From Anagrus nilaparvatae (taxonomy: Eukaryota > Arthropoda > Insecta > Hymenoptera > Mymaridae): a stretch of DNA of 64,000 bases. Made by a program: the position numbers and the translations under genes. The notes under the pieces are model-generated. The model did not search any database and was not told the origin of the DNA. It saw only the letters and a list, made by a program, of their open reading frames with translations. Location: positions 14,324,501-14,388,500 of the forward strand of contig JAKSXM010000007.1 of NCBI GenBank assembly GCA_022575985.1. The letters run 5' to 3'. Positions 10,700 to 21,732 of this stretch are shown in pieces (position 1 is the first letter of the stretch; each line of letters begins with the position of its first letter).

Positions 10700-11326
10700 T
10701 TTTTTTATCTGATTGTTGTTACAAATGTTAAAAGTAATTTTTTCTCGCGGCTATTTTGAAGAATAACAAGAGTTGCGCATCGTATAAATTTTCAAATCCT
10801 TTCATCCACTAGTCCTAAATCTATTATCCAAACTAGGTTAGTTTTTTTGTTCTTTGCATAATCATAAATAATCTTGTTAATTTTGTTACAAAAAAGTTTA
10901 TTTTGTCTGTTCCTCCGTACACCTATTCATTCAACAAGGATAAACTTTTTTACAGCAAAAATAAAATGTTTGATTTTTGAAATGAGCTGCATTCCTGTTA
11001 TTTATATGAATATATGTTGTAAATATTTTGTAAAAATAAATAGAATTATATTTAATTTTTTATAATTATTTTAAAATTCTCCTAAATTTTATTAGAACTT
11101 TGAATCTTCTAGTTTTCCTGTTTTTAAAGTTAATTATTGTAATAAAGTTCTTGAACTTTAACTTGCCTAATTCAAAATGTTCTTGGACCAGGTTAAAAAT
11201 ATTAAAAGCCATTTAATTCATTTAAATGAACCTGGATGAAAAAAAATTTTATTCTAATTTTTTATATATTTTATTATTAATGGCTGGCACATTTTTTTGC
11301 ATGATTTAATTATTATTTTCTCCCAG
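10700..11326. other. 3' flank and intron
   Basis: AT-rich; no exon, element or hairpin that I can support. Confidence 0.4.
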
Positions 11327-11613
11327 AACTTAAACAGTACAACGTATTAAGACCCATCCCTGAAGCTTTTGTATGAGAGCCTGACAAAACTTTGTATGAG
11401 AATAATCAACCAATAACCATTAAAGAAGATAATTCTGATCCTTCAAAACAAAGGTATTGTAAATTATCTAGTTTTCTTTTTTAACAATATTAAGTTTAAT
11501 TGATTATTATTTTTAGCATTCAAAGTACAATATCTTCTCAACAAAAAAGTACTTTAAATACTGGAATCAATCGATCAAGAAAATGTCGCGGAACTATGAG
11601 AAATGAAAAATAA
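11327..11613 (+). pseudogene. lola: Broken two-exon lola 3' cassette with in-frame TGA
   Basis: Exon 1 (11327-11453) follows TTTTCTCCCAG; exon 2 (11517-11613) follows TATTATTTTTAG. Read in the locus phase the frame gives ELKQYNVLRPIPEAFV, meets TGA at 11374-11376, then stays open for 25 codons to a GT donor, joins exon 2 in phase 2 and runs 31 more codons to TAA. The second part is polar with a basic end (NRSRKCRGTMRNEK). One substitution would explain the break. It could also be a genuine 16-residue finger-less end, a readthrough site or a sequence error. No finger or other known domain is visible. Confidence 0.45.
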
Positions 11614-11847
11614 AAAATTTGTGTCATAATTTATTATTTTCTCGCAAATCCTCTTTATTTTATAATAAAAAATTAAATTCTCAAACAAAAACTTTTTTTC
11701 TGTTTAATTTGGAAATTAACCTATCTTATATTTATTTAAAATATAAATTTTTATTTTTGTGATAAAAACCTATTTTTTTAAATTAATAATTGCAATTAGA
11801 CTAAGAAATTTGACTTTTGGTAAACATTAAAACTTTTTACTTTTCAG

Positions 11848-12191
11848 ATTGGATTGTAAGAAATAAACAAAGATTCCTGACAAACCATTTGAATCAATCT
11901 CATAATGATTATTCAACAAGAAACGATGCAAGAATTCCAGGTAAATTAAAAAATTTTCCATGTTTGAATTGTCCAGCCGGTTTTTCAGAAAAAGGTTCAT
12001 TAACTCGTCATCTTCGTTATGAATGTAATCAAGAACCAAGATTTTCATGTCCATATTGTGATTATAGAACCAAATGGACATCGAGTATATATAATCATGT
12101 CAGGACCCGACACGAAGGAATGAAAGTTTATTGTATTGACGTGCATGATAATGAAGCAGTTTCTGTATCACGTCGAAGATCTTTGAAATAA
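11848..12191 (+). CDS. lola: lola 3' cassette, finger pair with VYCIDV tail
   Basis: Exon after TTTTCAG (AG 11846-11847), 114 residues from (x)AT TGG (D-W). Finger 1 is at about residues 39-60 (CLNCPAGFSEKGSLTRHLRYEC), finger 2 at about 68-89 (CPYCDYRTKWTSSIYNHVRTRH). The linker is NQEPRFS, and after the last His comes EGMKVYCIDV, a tail shared with several later cassettes. The N-terminal linker is Asn/His-rich. An AATAAA occurs about 20 bp after the stop. Confidence 0.9.
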
Positions 12192-14041
12192 AGAAACGTG
12201 ATTTATATTACTAAATAAATTTAATTCCAATTTATAAAATCCAACTGAAATCTGTACTTTTATTTGGTACTTTGAAGTTTATTTTATTCGAAAACTCAAA
12301 AAAAAAAAGAATTAATATTTCTCTTACTTCTGAATATAATGAAACAAGAACAATATCGATTTGAATATTTTTTAAATATAAACAGAATTACATTATGATT
12401 TTTCTATTGCAATCTTGGTCTTTTCTCAATTTTTTAAGCTCAGTAATTAGCATACTCAAGAAATTAAACTTATGTTGGTGTAAGAAATTCAATAAAATTA
12501 AGCAAAGACAGTTTGACAACGTCTTATTTTATTTCATAATACTTTTGTTGCCAATACGCCTTCTACTTCAAGGCACTGTTCGTCATTTATCAGCCCAACT
12601 TCAGACCTAATGTATATACCTAGTATAAACTTCTGTTTTGTTCTGTATAGCTAAGTCGATTCCAGACTCCAGAGCTATGTGGAAAGGCTTATATCTTTCG
12701 TAAATTTGATGCGCACCGCAAGCGTGAGCACAACGCAATGCGCAGAAAAAGATTTTGGGTATTTGGAGTTGCGCAGGAGCCAAAATTGGTTTCTGCGCAT
12801 TGCGTTGTGCTCACGCTTGCGGTTGCTACCCCCTTTTACGGTTTCTGTAGATGGAGCCTTATGGCTGATTCTACATAGCTATCAGCGCAATTGCAACGCA
12901 ATGAGCAGAGACGAAAAACAAAGTTGTGCGCATTGCATTGCGGCTGCGCTTCCCATTGCGACCCCATTTACAGCGTTTGTAGAACTAACCGATAGTAAAG
13001 GTATATGAGGTTCGCAGCACCAAATGCAGCGCGCGCAGTTCTCATATCTTTTTTATCATATCTTTTTTATAGGATTAAACAGACGGAAAGATATATGTTA
13101 CCTTTTCGCATAGCTCTGGAATCGGCCTTATGGGTACAACATCGTGGGTATCACGCATAACACTATGCAAAATGTATTTTGTTAATTATAAATATGGCCG
13201 CTTAAATTAAACGCGCTAATTCTGGAACCGTCCTCATCAGGCTAACTGTAGAAAGTTCCTAAAAAGTATTGGCTTATGGCTGCTTTTGTGGATATAGATT
13301 AGATTTAATTTTCACCTTAACACGTTTGTAGATAGAAATAAAAAAATTATAAAAAGTTTTTGTAAACACAACTATTTAAGTAATGCATGGAACATGCATA
13401 AAGGTTACTCATTTAACACCCCCCCCCCCCTAAATCAGACACTTCCGACATTCCCCTTGATTTTCAAATTCCCAGCGCATTCCTCCCTATAAAAATGTTC
13501 CATTTTAAAATCCCTCGACCATTAGTTATTCGCATAAATATTATATAAGTGGTTGAGTGCTTTTACTTTGTATTGTATTGAATATTTTCTATTCGAAGCA
13601 TTCTAATCATAGTTCCTAAAATAATTAAAATTTATAAGTTTAAAGAAAACTTAATGATTTTGCAAATAGCATAGGTTGCAGTGCTTAAATTTTTCTTGAA
13701 TATGTGAATTTCCAAGAATTCGCTTAAAGCTTCAAACTAAAATTAAACACAGTAACCTGAAAGTGAATTTATAAGATTCATTTTCCATATAAAATATTTT
13801 TTTTCAGCAAAAAGTTACATAAACATTAAATATAAATTAGTTTTTGTGATATTGTTGTTTAGATAAAATAAAAACTGTTTGTAAAAAAATGTTTTTTGTT
13901 CTGAGCTTTGTTAATAAAGTCTTGATTATAATTAATTTGAATTTGTTGCATGTAATTTTTACCTTTGAAAGTTTAGATGAAAAAAGCGAATTATAGTTAT
14001 AATGTAAAATAATATTAATGATAAAAATATTGTATGTTTAG
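12192..14041. other. Intron with nested repeats
   Basis: Contains a TIR element (12655-13126) with a GC-rich MITE inside it. After that lies plain AT-rich sequence, with a run of 12 C at 13419-13430 and no exon I can support. An open frame at 12679-13008 runs through the repeat and is not a gene. Confidence 0.5.
12655..13126. repeat. TIR element with nested GC-rich repeats
   Basis: Left end CGATTCCAG...AGAGCTATGTGGAAAGG and right end CCTTTTCGCATAGCTCTGGAATCGG are inverted copies; the left one has an extra 7-bp ACTCCAG duplication. Inside, 12709-12826 is a palindrome (CGCAAGCGTGAGCACAACGC and its complement). 12848-12990 is a copy of MITE family B, ending GCGTTTGTAGAACTAACC. Confidence 0.65.
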
Positions 14042-14364
14042 ATTGGGGTGGTCTTCATATAGTAAAATTTGAAACATTAGCAAATTTGCAGAGAAGAAAA
14101 CGTGGACGTCCAGCGAGTAACGAAAAAAGTGGACAATATCGACAAGGATTCAAGTGCCCGAAATGTCCAAGCAAATTTACTTACGAAAGAGGTCTACAGC
14201 AACATTTGAAATACGCGTGTTCACAAAAGCCAAGATTTCAATGTCCATATTGTCAATATCGTTCAAAATGGAGGTACAATGCTTATCATCATATTAGACA
14301 TTCTCATAGAGGGTATGATGTTTATTGTATTGACGTTGCTGCAAACGTCGCTAACGCTAATTGA
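14042..14364 (+). CDS. lola: lola 3' cassette, AT-hook-like motif plus finger pair
   Basis: Exon after TGTTTAG (AG 14040-14041), 107 residues from (x)AT TGG (D-W). Residues 18-25 read RRKRGRPA, the RGRP core of an AT-hook, which binds the minor groove of AT-rich DNA in known proteins. Finger 1 is at about 39-60 (CPKCPSKFTYERGLQQHLKYAC; Gln replaces Arg before the His). Finger 2 is at about 68-89 (CPYCQYRSKWRYNAYHHIRHSH), followed by RGYDVYCIDV. Closest in layout to 11848 and 57856. Confidence 0.9.
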
Positions 14365-14754
14365 TAAAGATACCATGTGGTTCCTTTACGCATAATTTAC
14401 AGTTTTAAAGAAAATTAGTTTCTAATATTTTATGAATTATTGTCTTTTTGACATGCCAAAGATAAATAGTAAGTAGGCAATATTAATTAATTGTAGCATT
14501 ACAGTGCGAATTTAATTGAATTTAATAAAAAAGTAAGGCCGGTTGATAATTTATTGAATAAAATGTATAAACTAAGACAACAAATTTGTATAAATAATTT
14601 TATCTTTTTTGATCCTTTTATTCCTTTCCTGTCATAATTTACAAAAAATGTGTTTTAATTACATTGACAAAAGAATGTTAAATTTTAGCTGTTGCTGCAA
14701 ATGACTTAAAAATATTTCAAGTTACTAATTATTACGTTTATTTTTTATTTTTAG
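14365..14754. other. 3' flank and intron
   Basis: AT-rich; AATAAA motifs near 14522 and 14556 may serve the preceding cassette. Nothing else seen. Confidence 0.4.
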
Positions 14755-15047
14755 GTTATCCGTACTTGACTGTCGATACAACAAGAACAATGGCCAATTA
14801 TTATCACAATCCAGCAAAAAAGAATGATAAAATATACAAGTGTCAAAACTGCCCTTCTTCGTACAATCAAAAATATAACTTAACTAGGCACATCAGATAT
14901 GAATGTGGACAAAAACCTAGATTTAAATGTCCGTATTGTGATTATCGCAGTAAAAAAACATCAGATACTTACCGACATATTCGTGATACGCATCATGGAA
15001 AAGATGTTTTTTATGTCGACGTTTCTTCAACAGCCAATGATAAATAA
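14755..15047 (+). CDS. lola: lola 3' cassette, finger pair with VFYVDV tail
   Basis: Exon after TTTTTAG (AG 14753-14754), 97 residues from (x)GT TAT (G-Y). Finger 1 is at about residues 30-51 (CQNCPSSYNQKYNLTRHIRYEC), finger 2 at about 59-80 (CPYCDYRSKKTSDTYRHIRDTH), then HGKDVFYVDVSS. An inverted-repeat element begins 10 bp after the stop codon, so the natural 3' UTR must run into or through it. Confidence 0.9.
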
Positions 15048-15056
15048 TTTTTTTAT

Positions 15057-15379
15057 GTACACGGAGAAATTAGTTATGTTAAATTTTAATCTTCTTTGGA
15101 TTACTTTTTAGGTAAGACAGGCCGACAAAAAGGGCATTATTACCATATTTAACGAAAAATTTAATATGATACGATACTTGAAGTAAAATTTCTACTACAG
15201 GTGGCGCTCCGATCATTGATTATAATAAACTTTACTTCAAGTATCGTATAAATATATCTAAATTTTCCGTTAAAAACATTGTAGTAATGTTGTTTTTTTT
15301 GGTCTGTCTTGCCTTTAATATACGTTAAAAAATAATCTAAACTAGTTTAAAATTAAAGATAACTAATTTCTTCCTGTAC
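15057..15379. repeat. Palindromic MITE, family C, directly after a stop codon
   Basis: Left end GTACACGGAGAAATTAGTTATG, right end AACTAATTTCTTCCTGTAC: inverted copies. Inner matching blocks include TTTAATATGATACGATACTTG with TACTTCAAGTATCGTATAAA, and CAGGCCGACAAAAAG with its partner near 15299. The middle carries GGCGCTCCGATCATTG. A second copy is at 59195-59578. No coding capacity. Confidence 0.8.
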
Positions 15380-15682
15380 TGAAATAAATTAAGAGATTTT
15401 TAAAAACCTTAAATGTTATCTTTTTCAAATAAAATACAAAAATTAATTATGAAAAAGTTGATTCTATTACCAATTGTAACAAATTCATGCCGGTTTTGGG
15501 TTTCATTTCATATTTTCATACAGTTTGATCATCGTTAAATGAAAGTAATAAAGCATTACCATTCCTTAACTTCCGCTTCCATTTATGCTAGTAAAGTCGT
15601 ATCCAATAGAGTAAATAGTTAAAGATTAATTGTTTTTTAACTACGAAAAAACTAATTTTAAAATTATTTCTTCAACTTTCAG
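15380..15682. other. Intron
   Basis: AT-rich; nothing recognisable before the acceptor ACTTTCAG. Confidence 0.4.
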
Positions 15683-15951
15683 AGTTTTTAATGGACGGAT
15701 CCGACGAAGAGGGAGCTCTAAATGTCTCGAAAGTTATGAGGCCCGACAAACAATCTCGTGGTCATGTATGTTCAACATGTGGTAAAACTTATAAATATGA
15801 CAACAATTTACGAAGGCATATAAAAGATGAATGTGGTAAATTACCTCGTTTTAAGTGTGGTTTTTGTGATTACAGAAGTAAGCAAAAATCAAACATGAAA
15901 AGACACATCGACACTCATCATGGTTCCTGGAGAAAAGCTGCATTTAAATAA
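15683..15951 (+). CDS. lola: lola 3' cassette, C2HC + C2H2 finger pair
   Basis: Exon after CAACTTTCAG (AG 15681-15682), 89 residues from (x)AG. The linker is acidic (MDGSDEEG). Finger 1 is at about residues 30-51 (CSTCGKTYKYDNNLRRHIKDEC), finger 2 at about 59-80 (CGFCDYRSKQKSNMKRHIDTHH, with the inter-His region shifted by one). The linker GKLPRFK is of the standard type. It ends in a short basic tail (WRKAAFK) without the VYxxD motif. Confidence 0.9.
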
Positions 15952-16745
15952 TTTTTAATAAATGTGACTTAAAATTTCTTTGCTAAAATACCTTGTGATT
16001 CTGCATTCCAAAATATCATTAACTATAGTTTAACAGCGTACTAGTCAGAGATGCTAAAAATGTTTATTATAATTATTATATTTAAAATTATCCAAATAAA
16101 CCAAATATTTTATTTGATAGAAAGAAACTTATTTTTTTTGCTATCCTTGTCCAGTTTATGCAGTTTATTAATAATCACGAATGTTTTTCTGCGCAATCAT
16201 TTATACGAAATATGACTAGAACGGATTATGTACTTATTACGATTTTTATTATGACAAATCGAAGCACGAGTGATTACAGAGAAAATCAACAAGAGCAAAA
16301 TAAATAAATGTAGCATAAAACTATGTTTTAAGCAAAAGATTTTTTAGGTTTAATTTAGCTTGCTCTTTTGGAATTGAAATGGAAAATTTTTATTTTTATT
16401 TACAATTGATGGGAATTAGGAATTATATTTGATATAATACTAAAGTATCAGCTCTTTTTTGCAAAAACATTTTAACGTTATCTTAAATCTTATAATCGCA
16501 ACCAAAAATCTATACGAAAAAGTATTTTACTATCACTAAAAATTGAAAGAATTCTAGTTCTTATTTAGAATTATAAAAAAAAAAATAAAAAAGTAAAAAA
16601 ATACGTTTGGCAGTAATTTTATGGTACTTTTTGTATGTAACTGTTTTAATAATTTTATTCTAATAGTAAAAATATTGTCATGATTAGTTTTTTAAACAAA
16701 TTATAAAAAATACCTTTTAAAATATCTTTTTCATTTGATTTTTAG
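15952..16745. other. 3' flank and intron
   Basis: AT-rich. I see no exon or clear repeat; AATAAA at about 16301 is an isolated motif. Confidence 0.4.
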
Positions 16746-17089
16746 ATTGGCATCATCAATATCAAGATTATATTGGTTCAAGATCTTTGGATAATACCCC
16801 TGAAGTGGTCGAATTTTGCAAAATCAGGCACAGATACAGAAGATTAGTAAATAAACCACAAATATTCCCTTGTCCTAATTGTCCAAGTGTTTTTAATAGG
16901 TTTAATAATTTAACGCAACATTTAAAAACTAATTGTGGTAAAAAACCAAGAAAAGCATGTCCTTATTGTAATTATCTTTCGATAAGAAAGTACAACGTCT
17001 TTGCACATGTGAAAAAGCAACATCCGCAAAGTAAAGTTTATTGTTTAGATTTAGATAATTCAAAAAAAGTGATTACGCCACCAAGCTAA
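16746..17089 (+). CDS. lola: lola 3' cassette, finger pair (QHL type)
   Basis: Exon after TGATTTTTAG (AG 16744-16745), 114 residues from (x)AT TGG (D-W). Finger 1 is at about residues 43-64 (CPNCPSVFNRFNNLTQHLKTNC), finger 2 at about 72-93 (CPYCNYLSIRKYNVFAHVKKQH), then SKVYCLDLDNS and a TPPS end. The next cassette (17516) shares the NCxSVxNRxxNLTQHL finger, YNVxxH and a DLxNS....TP tail, so the two are tandem duplicates. Here the linker is GKKPRKA, lacking the usual Phe. Confidence 0.9.
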
Positions 17090-17515
17090 AATTTTTTTAC
17101 TTTTCAATTGTATTATACGAATTTGTAAAATAAATTGTTTTAGATAACAGATGCTGAAAAATAGGGAAATAAAGATAAGATTGTTGTTAAAACTTGTTTT
17201 TATTATTGATCAGGTCCTGGGTTTAAAAATTCTATTTAATTTTGTATTATTAAATAAGAATAAATTATTTCTGATCATTCTAAAAGACTTTAAATTATTT
17301 GAAAATTATACAAAATTTAGTTTTTGATTATTCAGACTTTCAGAGCATTAAATTGTTTTAAAATACTTGAGTAAATAAAATAAGTAAAGATACTTTAGGT
17401 TACCAAGGAAGCACGCAGATAGAATATCTATTTTTTTAAATTTTTGGCATGAATTTGAACTTTTTTTTTTCAGAATAATTTTTATTAACAAATATTATTT
17501 TTAAAAACTTTTTAG
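17090..17515. other. 3' flank and intron
   Basis: AATAAA near 17127 about 40 bp after the stop. The rest is an AT-rich intron. Confidence 0.4.
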
Positions 17516-17886
17516 GCTGGGATGCTCTTCGACTTCTAGAAATGACCGACCCATTAGGCGTTGGCTTGAATTTTGATGATATAACTGATCCGAAACAATA
17601 TTTTTCGAGTAGAAGAAATGGATCATCTCAAGCGGAATTATCGGGGAATCAAAAACTTTACCCGTGTCCAAACTGTTCAAGTGTTTACAATAGACACGAT
17701 AACCTAACACAGCATTTAAGATACGTTTGCCTACAAAAACCTAGATTTTCCTGTCCATACTGTACTTACGTGACAAAGCGAACTTACAATGTTTATGGAC
17801 ATATTAGAAGTAAACATCCAAATTGTAAAATTTGTTATAGAGATTTGGAAAATTCTAACACACTTGTAACTCCAAATTTGAAATGA
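17516..17886 (+). CDS. lola: lola 3' cassette, finger pair (QHL type, duplicate of 16746)
   Basis: Exon after CTTTTTAG (AG 17514-17515), 123 residues from (x)GC TGG (G-W). Finger 1 is at about residues 51-72 (CPNCSSVYNRHDNLTQHLRYVC), finger 2 at about 80-101 (CPYCTYVTKRTYNVYGHIRSKH), then KICYRDLENS and TPNLK. The pre-finger linker is longer than in 16746 and unrelated to it, so the finger block is conserved while the tether drifts. Confidence 0.9.
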
Positions 17887-18432
17887 TCTTCAAACCTAAC
17901 ACTTTTTGTAAATAAGTAACTTTAAAACTAAAGCTCAAATGTACAAATATTTAATAAAAATTTTTTTACATAGTAAACTCATTTTAAGCTTCTTAATAAA
18001 GGGCCTAATTGTAAATATTTTCATGCAGCACGAATTTGTAATTAGTTTATGATGTTTTATTTCAGTCCTTGAAACACTTTTTGAACGTTATCGAAATTTT
18101 AAAGTTACCAAATTAGAAAAAAATTTTACTTACAAGTTACACAAAACATTTCTATGTATCAAATCTTTTAAAAAAATAGGTATTGGTAAAGTTACACATA
18201 CACGAAATTGACATTTTTCAAACCATCGGTTCGAATTAGTAACAGAAATTTGGGAAAATCTTTTGAAAAATCACAAAGTCATCAGAGCATGAAAATTTAT
18301 ATTTCTAGACTATTATTATTGATGTAATTTTAATATAACTATCTGCATTGTCATAGAATTCGTAAAATTTGTAAACTTAAGTAAAATATTTTTGATTAAC
18401 TTTTTTTAATTGTTTGCTTGTGTATTTTATAG
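17887..18432. other. 3' flank and intron
   Basis: AATAAA motifs near 17953 and 17996; otherwise AT-rich with nothing to report. Confidence 0.4.
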
Positions 18433-18653
18433 GTTCAGGATATCCGGCAAATAACCAGTGCCAAGTCTGTTCAAAATCATATCGTTATGCACATAATTTA
18501 AGACGTCATCAAACTTACGAATGTACAAAATCATTTAATTTTGGATGCCCTTATTGCACTTACAAATCTAATCGAGCTGATACAATTTATAGACATCAAA
18601 GAAAAAAACACCAAGATCAAGAAGTTTATTGTTATGACCATAGATTAATTTAA
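18433..18653 (+). CDS. lola: lola 3' cassette, compact finger pair
   Basis: Exon after TATTTTATAG (AG 18431-18432), 73 residues from (x)GT. There are only nine residues before finger 1 at about 10-31 (CQVCSKSYRYAHNLRRHQTYEC), one of the shortest tethers in the locus. Finger 2 is at about 39-60 (CPYCTYKSNRADTIYRHQRKKH), followed by QEVYCYDHRLI. AATAAA motifs follow at about 18695 and 18700. Confidence 0.9.
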
Positions 18654-18943
18654 TTGTATTGTAATTTAAGAATTAAAAATTCATTTATTTTTTTGTAAAT
18701 AAATAAACTTTAAACTTTTCTTTACTTAAAAATTTATGATAGTGAAGCAAGTTTACAGTGTAATTTAAATTTTATGATTAAATGTACTTTTTACTTATTT
18801 CCTATCGAGAAAGATTTTTTAATTTATGGTGCTTTTTGATTATTAATCATACAGTAATGCAAAAATTACAAGTCATATAAAAAATTGCACAAAATTATTT
18901 TCAAAAAATTTACACTTAAGATTTATAAATTTTAAATTTCTAG

Positions 18944-19263
18944 GTTATGCAATGCAAGGAAATTATTTTGACCAAAATTATTGTACCCAAAAGTATCTCA
19001 AAAAACAAAGATTGAATCAATCACTAGAGCAGTCTGATAAAAGATCAGTATGTCAACGTTGTGGTAAATCATACAAGAACGATTGCAGTTTAAAACGTCA
19101 CTTAATTTATGAATGTGGTAAATCACCAAGACTGAAGTGTTACTATTGTGATTACTTGTGTGTTTATAACAGTGACATGAAGCAACATATTCTTCATCGT
19201 CACAAAGGACAAAAAATATTAATTCATGATACTTACAAAAAAACTTTAATTCAGATGGATTAA
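18944..19263 (+). CDS. lola: lola 3' cassette, C2HC + C2H2 finger pair
   Basis: Exon after AATTTCTAG (AG 18942-18943), 106 residues from (x)GT TAT (G-Y). Finger 1 is at about residues 37-58 (CQRCGKSYKNDCSLKRHLIYEC), finger 2 at about 66-87 (CYYCDYLCVYNSDMKQHILHRH). An extra Cys in each finger (NDCSL, DYLCVY) is unusual. The linker is GKSPRLK, and the tail is basic and polar (KKTLIQMD). AATAAA near 19309. No VYxxD tail. Confidence 0.9.
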
Positions 19264-19500
19264 ATGAAAATTGTTGCTTTGATAAATATTTTTGTAATTT
19301 AGAGTTTATAATAAAATGAAACTAATTTTTTTTCAAAGAAAATTTTAATTTACCTTTTTGTAAATACTTTAATTTGCTTGACTTCGTTATTGGGAATAAC
19401 AAAATTGTGTTAATTTTACTTACTAAAAAAATATTGTAAAAAGTTACGAGTTTTTTTTGTTGGATTAATCAAAGAAATATTTTGTTTTACTTTTTTTCAG

Positions 19501-19781
19501 ATTCTTATTTCTACAACACATATTTTACAGATGAAAGATACTATAATAACTTTTCAACAATAAGTAATACAATTAATCGCTTATACGTTTGTCAAAGTTG
19601 TGGTAAATCATATAAACAGCACGGCAATTTAAGAAGACATTGCCAGTTTGAATGTAATAGACCGCCACGTTTTAAATGCTTTTACTGTTCATACAGAAGT
19701 AAAAGAAAAGCACACATGGAAAGTCATTTTCTACATCGTCACAATAATGTGTTAATCAAGTATGAGATTGATCCTGAATGA
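19501..19781 (+). CDS. lola: lola 3' cassette, finger pair ending DPE
   Basis: Exon after CTTTTTTTCAG (AG 19499-19500), 93 residues from (x)AT TCT. The tether is Tyr/Asn-rich (SYFYNTYFTDERYYNN). Finger 1 is at about residues 31-52 (CQSCGKSYKQHGNLRRHCQFEC), finger 2 at about 60-81 (CFYCSYRSKRKAHMESHFLHRH). The last residues are YEIDPE. The cassette at 22660 ends IIMDPE and has a similar second finger, so these two are close paralogues despite lying 3 kb apart. Confidence 0.9.
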
Positions 19782-21364
19782 TAATTTATAAAATTTTTAA
19801 ATTCAGCTAAAGTGCACAAAATAGGCTTAATCTGAAAAATGTTTTGATAAATGAATAAAAAATACGGCCAATTTCAGGCCAAATAGTTTAAAAAATTATT
19901 ATAAACATTTAATGTATTTTTGTAATTTAGAAACTTTTAAATATTTAATATGTAAAAATAATATATTTGTATTTGTGACGATGCTTTTAGACCATTAGGA
20001 ATGTATATTGATACTTAATTTCCTGAAGAGGCCTCTATGTGAGTCGAAATGTTGACTTAATCAAGTTTTACCTATTTGGCCTAAAATTTAACGCATTTTT
20101 TATTTATTTATTAACGTAAAGTCAGGTAATCATTTCTAAAATGATTTCCTTAAAAATAAGAAATATTTTGAATAAATATATGTATTTAGAAGGTATTAAT
20201 TTAGAAATTCAAGGTATTATTTGTTTTTAAATTCTTGTAGTATTGTCGATTTGAACATAGTTCATAAAAATTATGAAATTACTCGAAAGTTGATGTAGAG
20301 GAAAATAAAAGTCTAATAGTTAAACCTTAAACCAAAAAAGTATGATTTATTCTTCACCGAATACTTTATTTCACTTGCTGACTCAAAAAATTAAACAATG
20401 AACTTCTATTTTAATTTGATAATCAATTTTGTGAAAATCAATTTACTCACAAATTTTTCATAAAAGTAATATTTTTGAATATAAAATTTATCTCAAAGCC
20501 TCAGTTATTTTTCTTAAAAAATTTTTTTTTTAATTTTTTTTTCCAGACTGGTATTTTTTGCTACATCCACTTTGAGCAATTAAGATTCTAATATAAATAC
20601 CGACAATTAATTTTATATTTTGTATTATACTGATAAAAAAATGTATAAAAATCTTGGAAAAGGCGGCTATTTTTTAATTTTTAGTAACTTTATGCCTGAA
20701 GAATAGTTTATTAATTTATTTTTCAGAATAATTTGTTGGAAGAAATATAAAAATGTATCTATAAAATAATTTTATGAAAGTAAAATATGTATATATACAA
20801 AACTTGTTGCAATAATGTTAAAAATTAAATAATTAATAATTTTAATACGGCAGGGTATTGTTTAAATTGTATCAAAAAACAAAGTCTCGCTTAATAATGC
20901 TTTCCGCAGTAATAAGAACTTTGATCATGAAAGTGGGTGCACTTAGATCCATTGGGTATGAATGTAGGCTCCATTTTGCTAAAATACTGGCAAGTTTTTA
21001 ATTTTTATTATATTAAAACAAAATTGGCCGAAAAATTGGCTAAAAATTAAAATATTCACAATGTAATTTGCAATAATATTTTTGCATTATTTGAAATGAA
21101 AATAATTTATTCTAATTTTAGAAATTATAAGTTAATTATAGATTTAAAAAATTCTAAATCACTTCTTAGAGTGTATAGATGAGGTTGAACATTTGTATTG
21201 TATAAATTTTGTTACTAAAGAAATAATAAACTTTTTGTAATTTTTATAAAAAGAAAACGTATTTATTTTACTTTTGATTAATTTAATTAGTCTTATTATT
21301 ACTCATTAAAATAAATAAAAGTAATTTTTTTTCTAAACTAATTAATTTTTTTCTACTGTTTCAG
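19782..21364. other. Intron with an inverted-repeat element
   Basis: Contains the repeat at 19854-20110. A strong acceptor TTTTTTTCCAG at 20541-20546 opens only DWYFLLHPL before TGA (20573-20575), possibly a decayed cassette. The remainder is AT-rich. Confidence 0.45.
19854..20110. repeat. Inverted-repeat element with a hammerhead-like core
   Basis: Ends are inverted copies: AAAAAATACGGCCAATTTCAGGCCAAATAG on the left against CTATTTGGCCTAAAATTTAACGCATTTTTT on the right. Inside, CTGAAGA (20023-20029), a short possible helix and GAAA (20046-20049) follow the order of the conserved hammerhead core (CUGANGA, stem II, GAAA). Similar motifs occur in arthropod Penelope-like elements. The stem has a mismatch and I could not place stems I and III. 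Confidence 0.5.
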
Positions 21365-21552
21365 ATCCTTTATGGACTCCTGATTATGAAGAATATGTTT
21401 TAAATAATTATTCGTCGATATTACAGTCACCTTCATTACTAACTGAAGATCCAAATAATAAAGTTCAATTGTTTAAATGCGAATATTGCAATTACATAAG
21501 TAAACGTAAATTTAATTTGATGAGGCACAAGATGAAGCACTTCAAGCGCTAA
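21365..21552 (+). CDS. lola: lola 3' cassette, single C2H2 finger
   Basis: Exon after CTGTTTCAG (AG 21363-21364), 62 residues from (x)AT CCT (D-P). A 38-residue acidic and Tyr-rich tether leads to one finger at about residues 39-59 (CEYCNYISKRKFNLMRHKMKH), ending FKR. It resembles the second finger of other cassettes (CxYCxYxSKxK), so the first finger has been lost or replaced. AATAAA near 21559 follows closely. Confidence 0.82.
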
Positions 21553-21732
21553 TTGTAAAATAAATGTTGATTACTTCTAAATAATGTAATTTATCTCTAT
21601 TTTAGAATAAAAATTTTGTACTTTTATTTTTGTTTTGAAACCTGGAAAATTCCACCTTTTTATTAGAATGCATGAAGCAATTATCGAAAAAGATAAAGTC
21701 TGAATAGTTATTTTCAATTTTTAAATTTGCAG

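Noticed and set aside
12679..13008. 109-codon open frame
   Set aside because: It runs through inverted repeats of a MITE; no domain.
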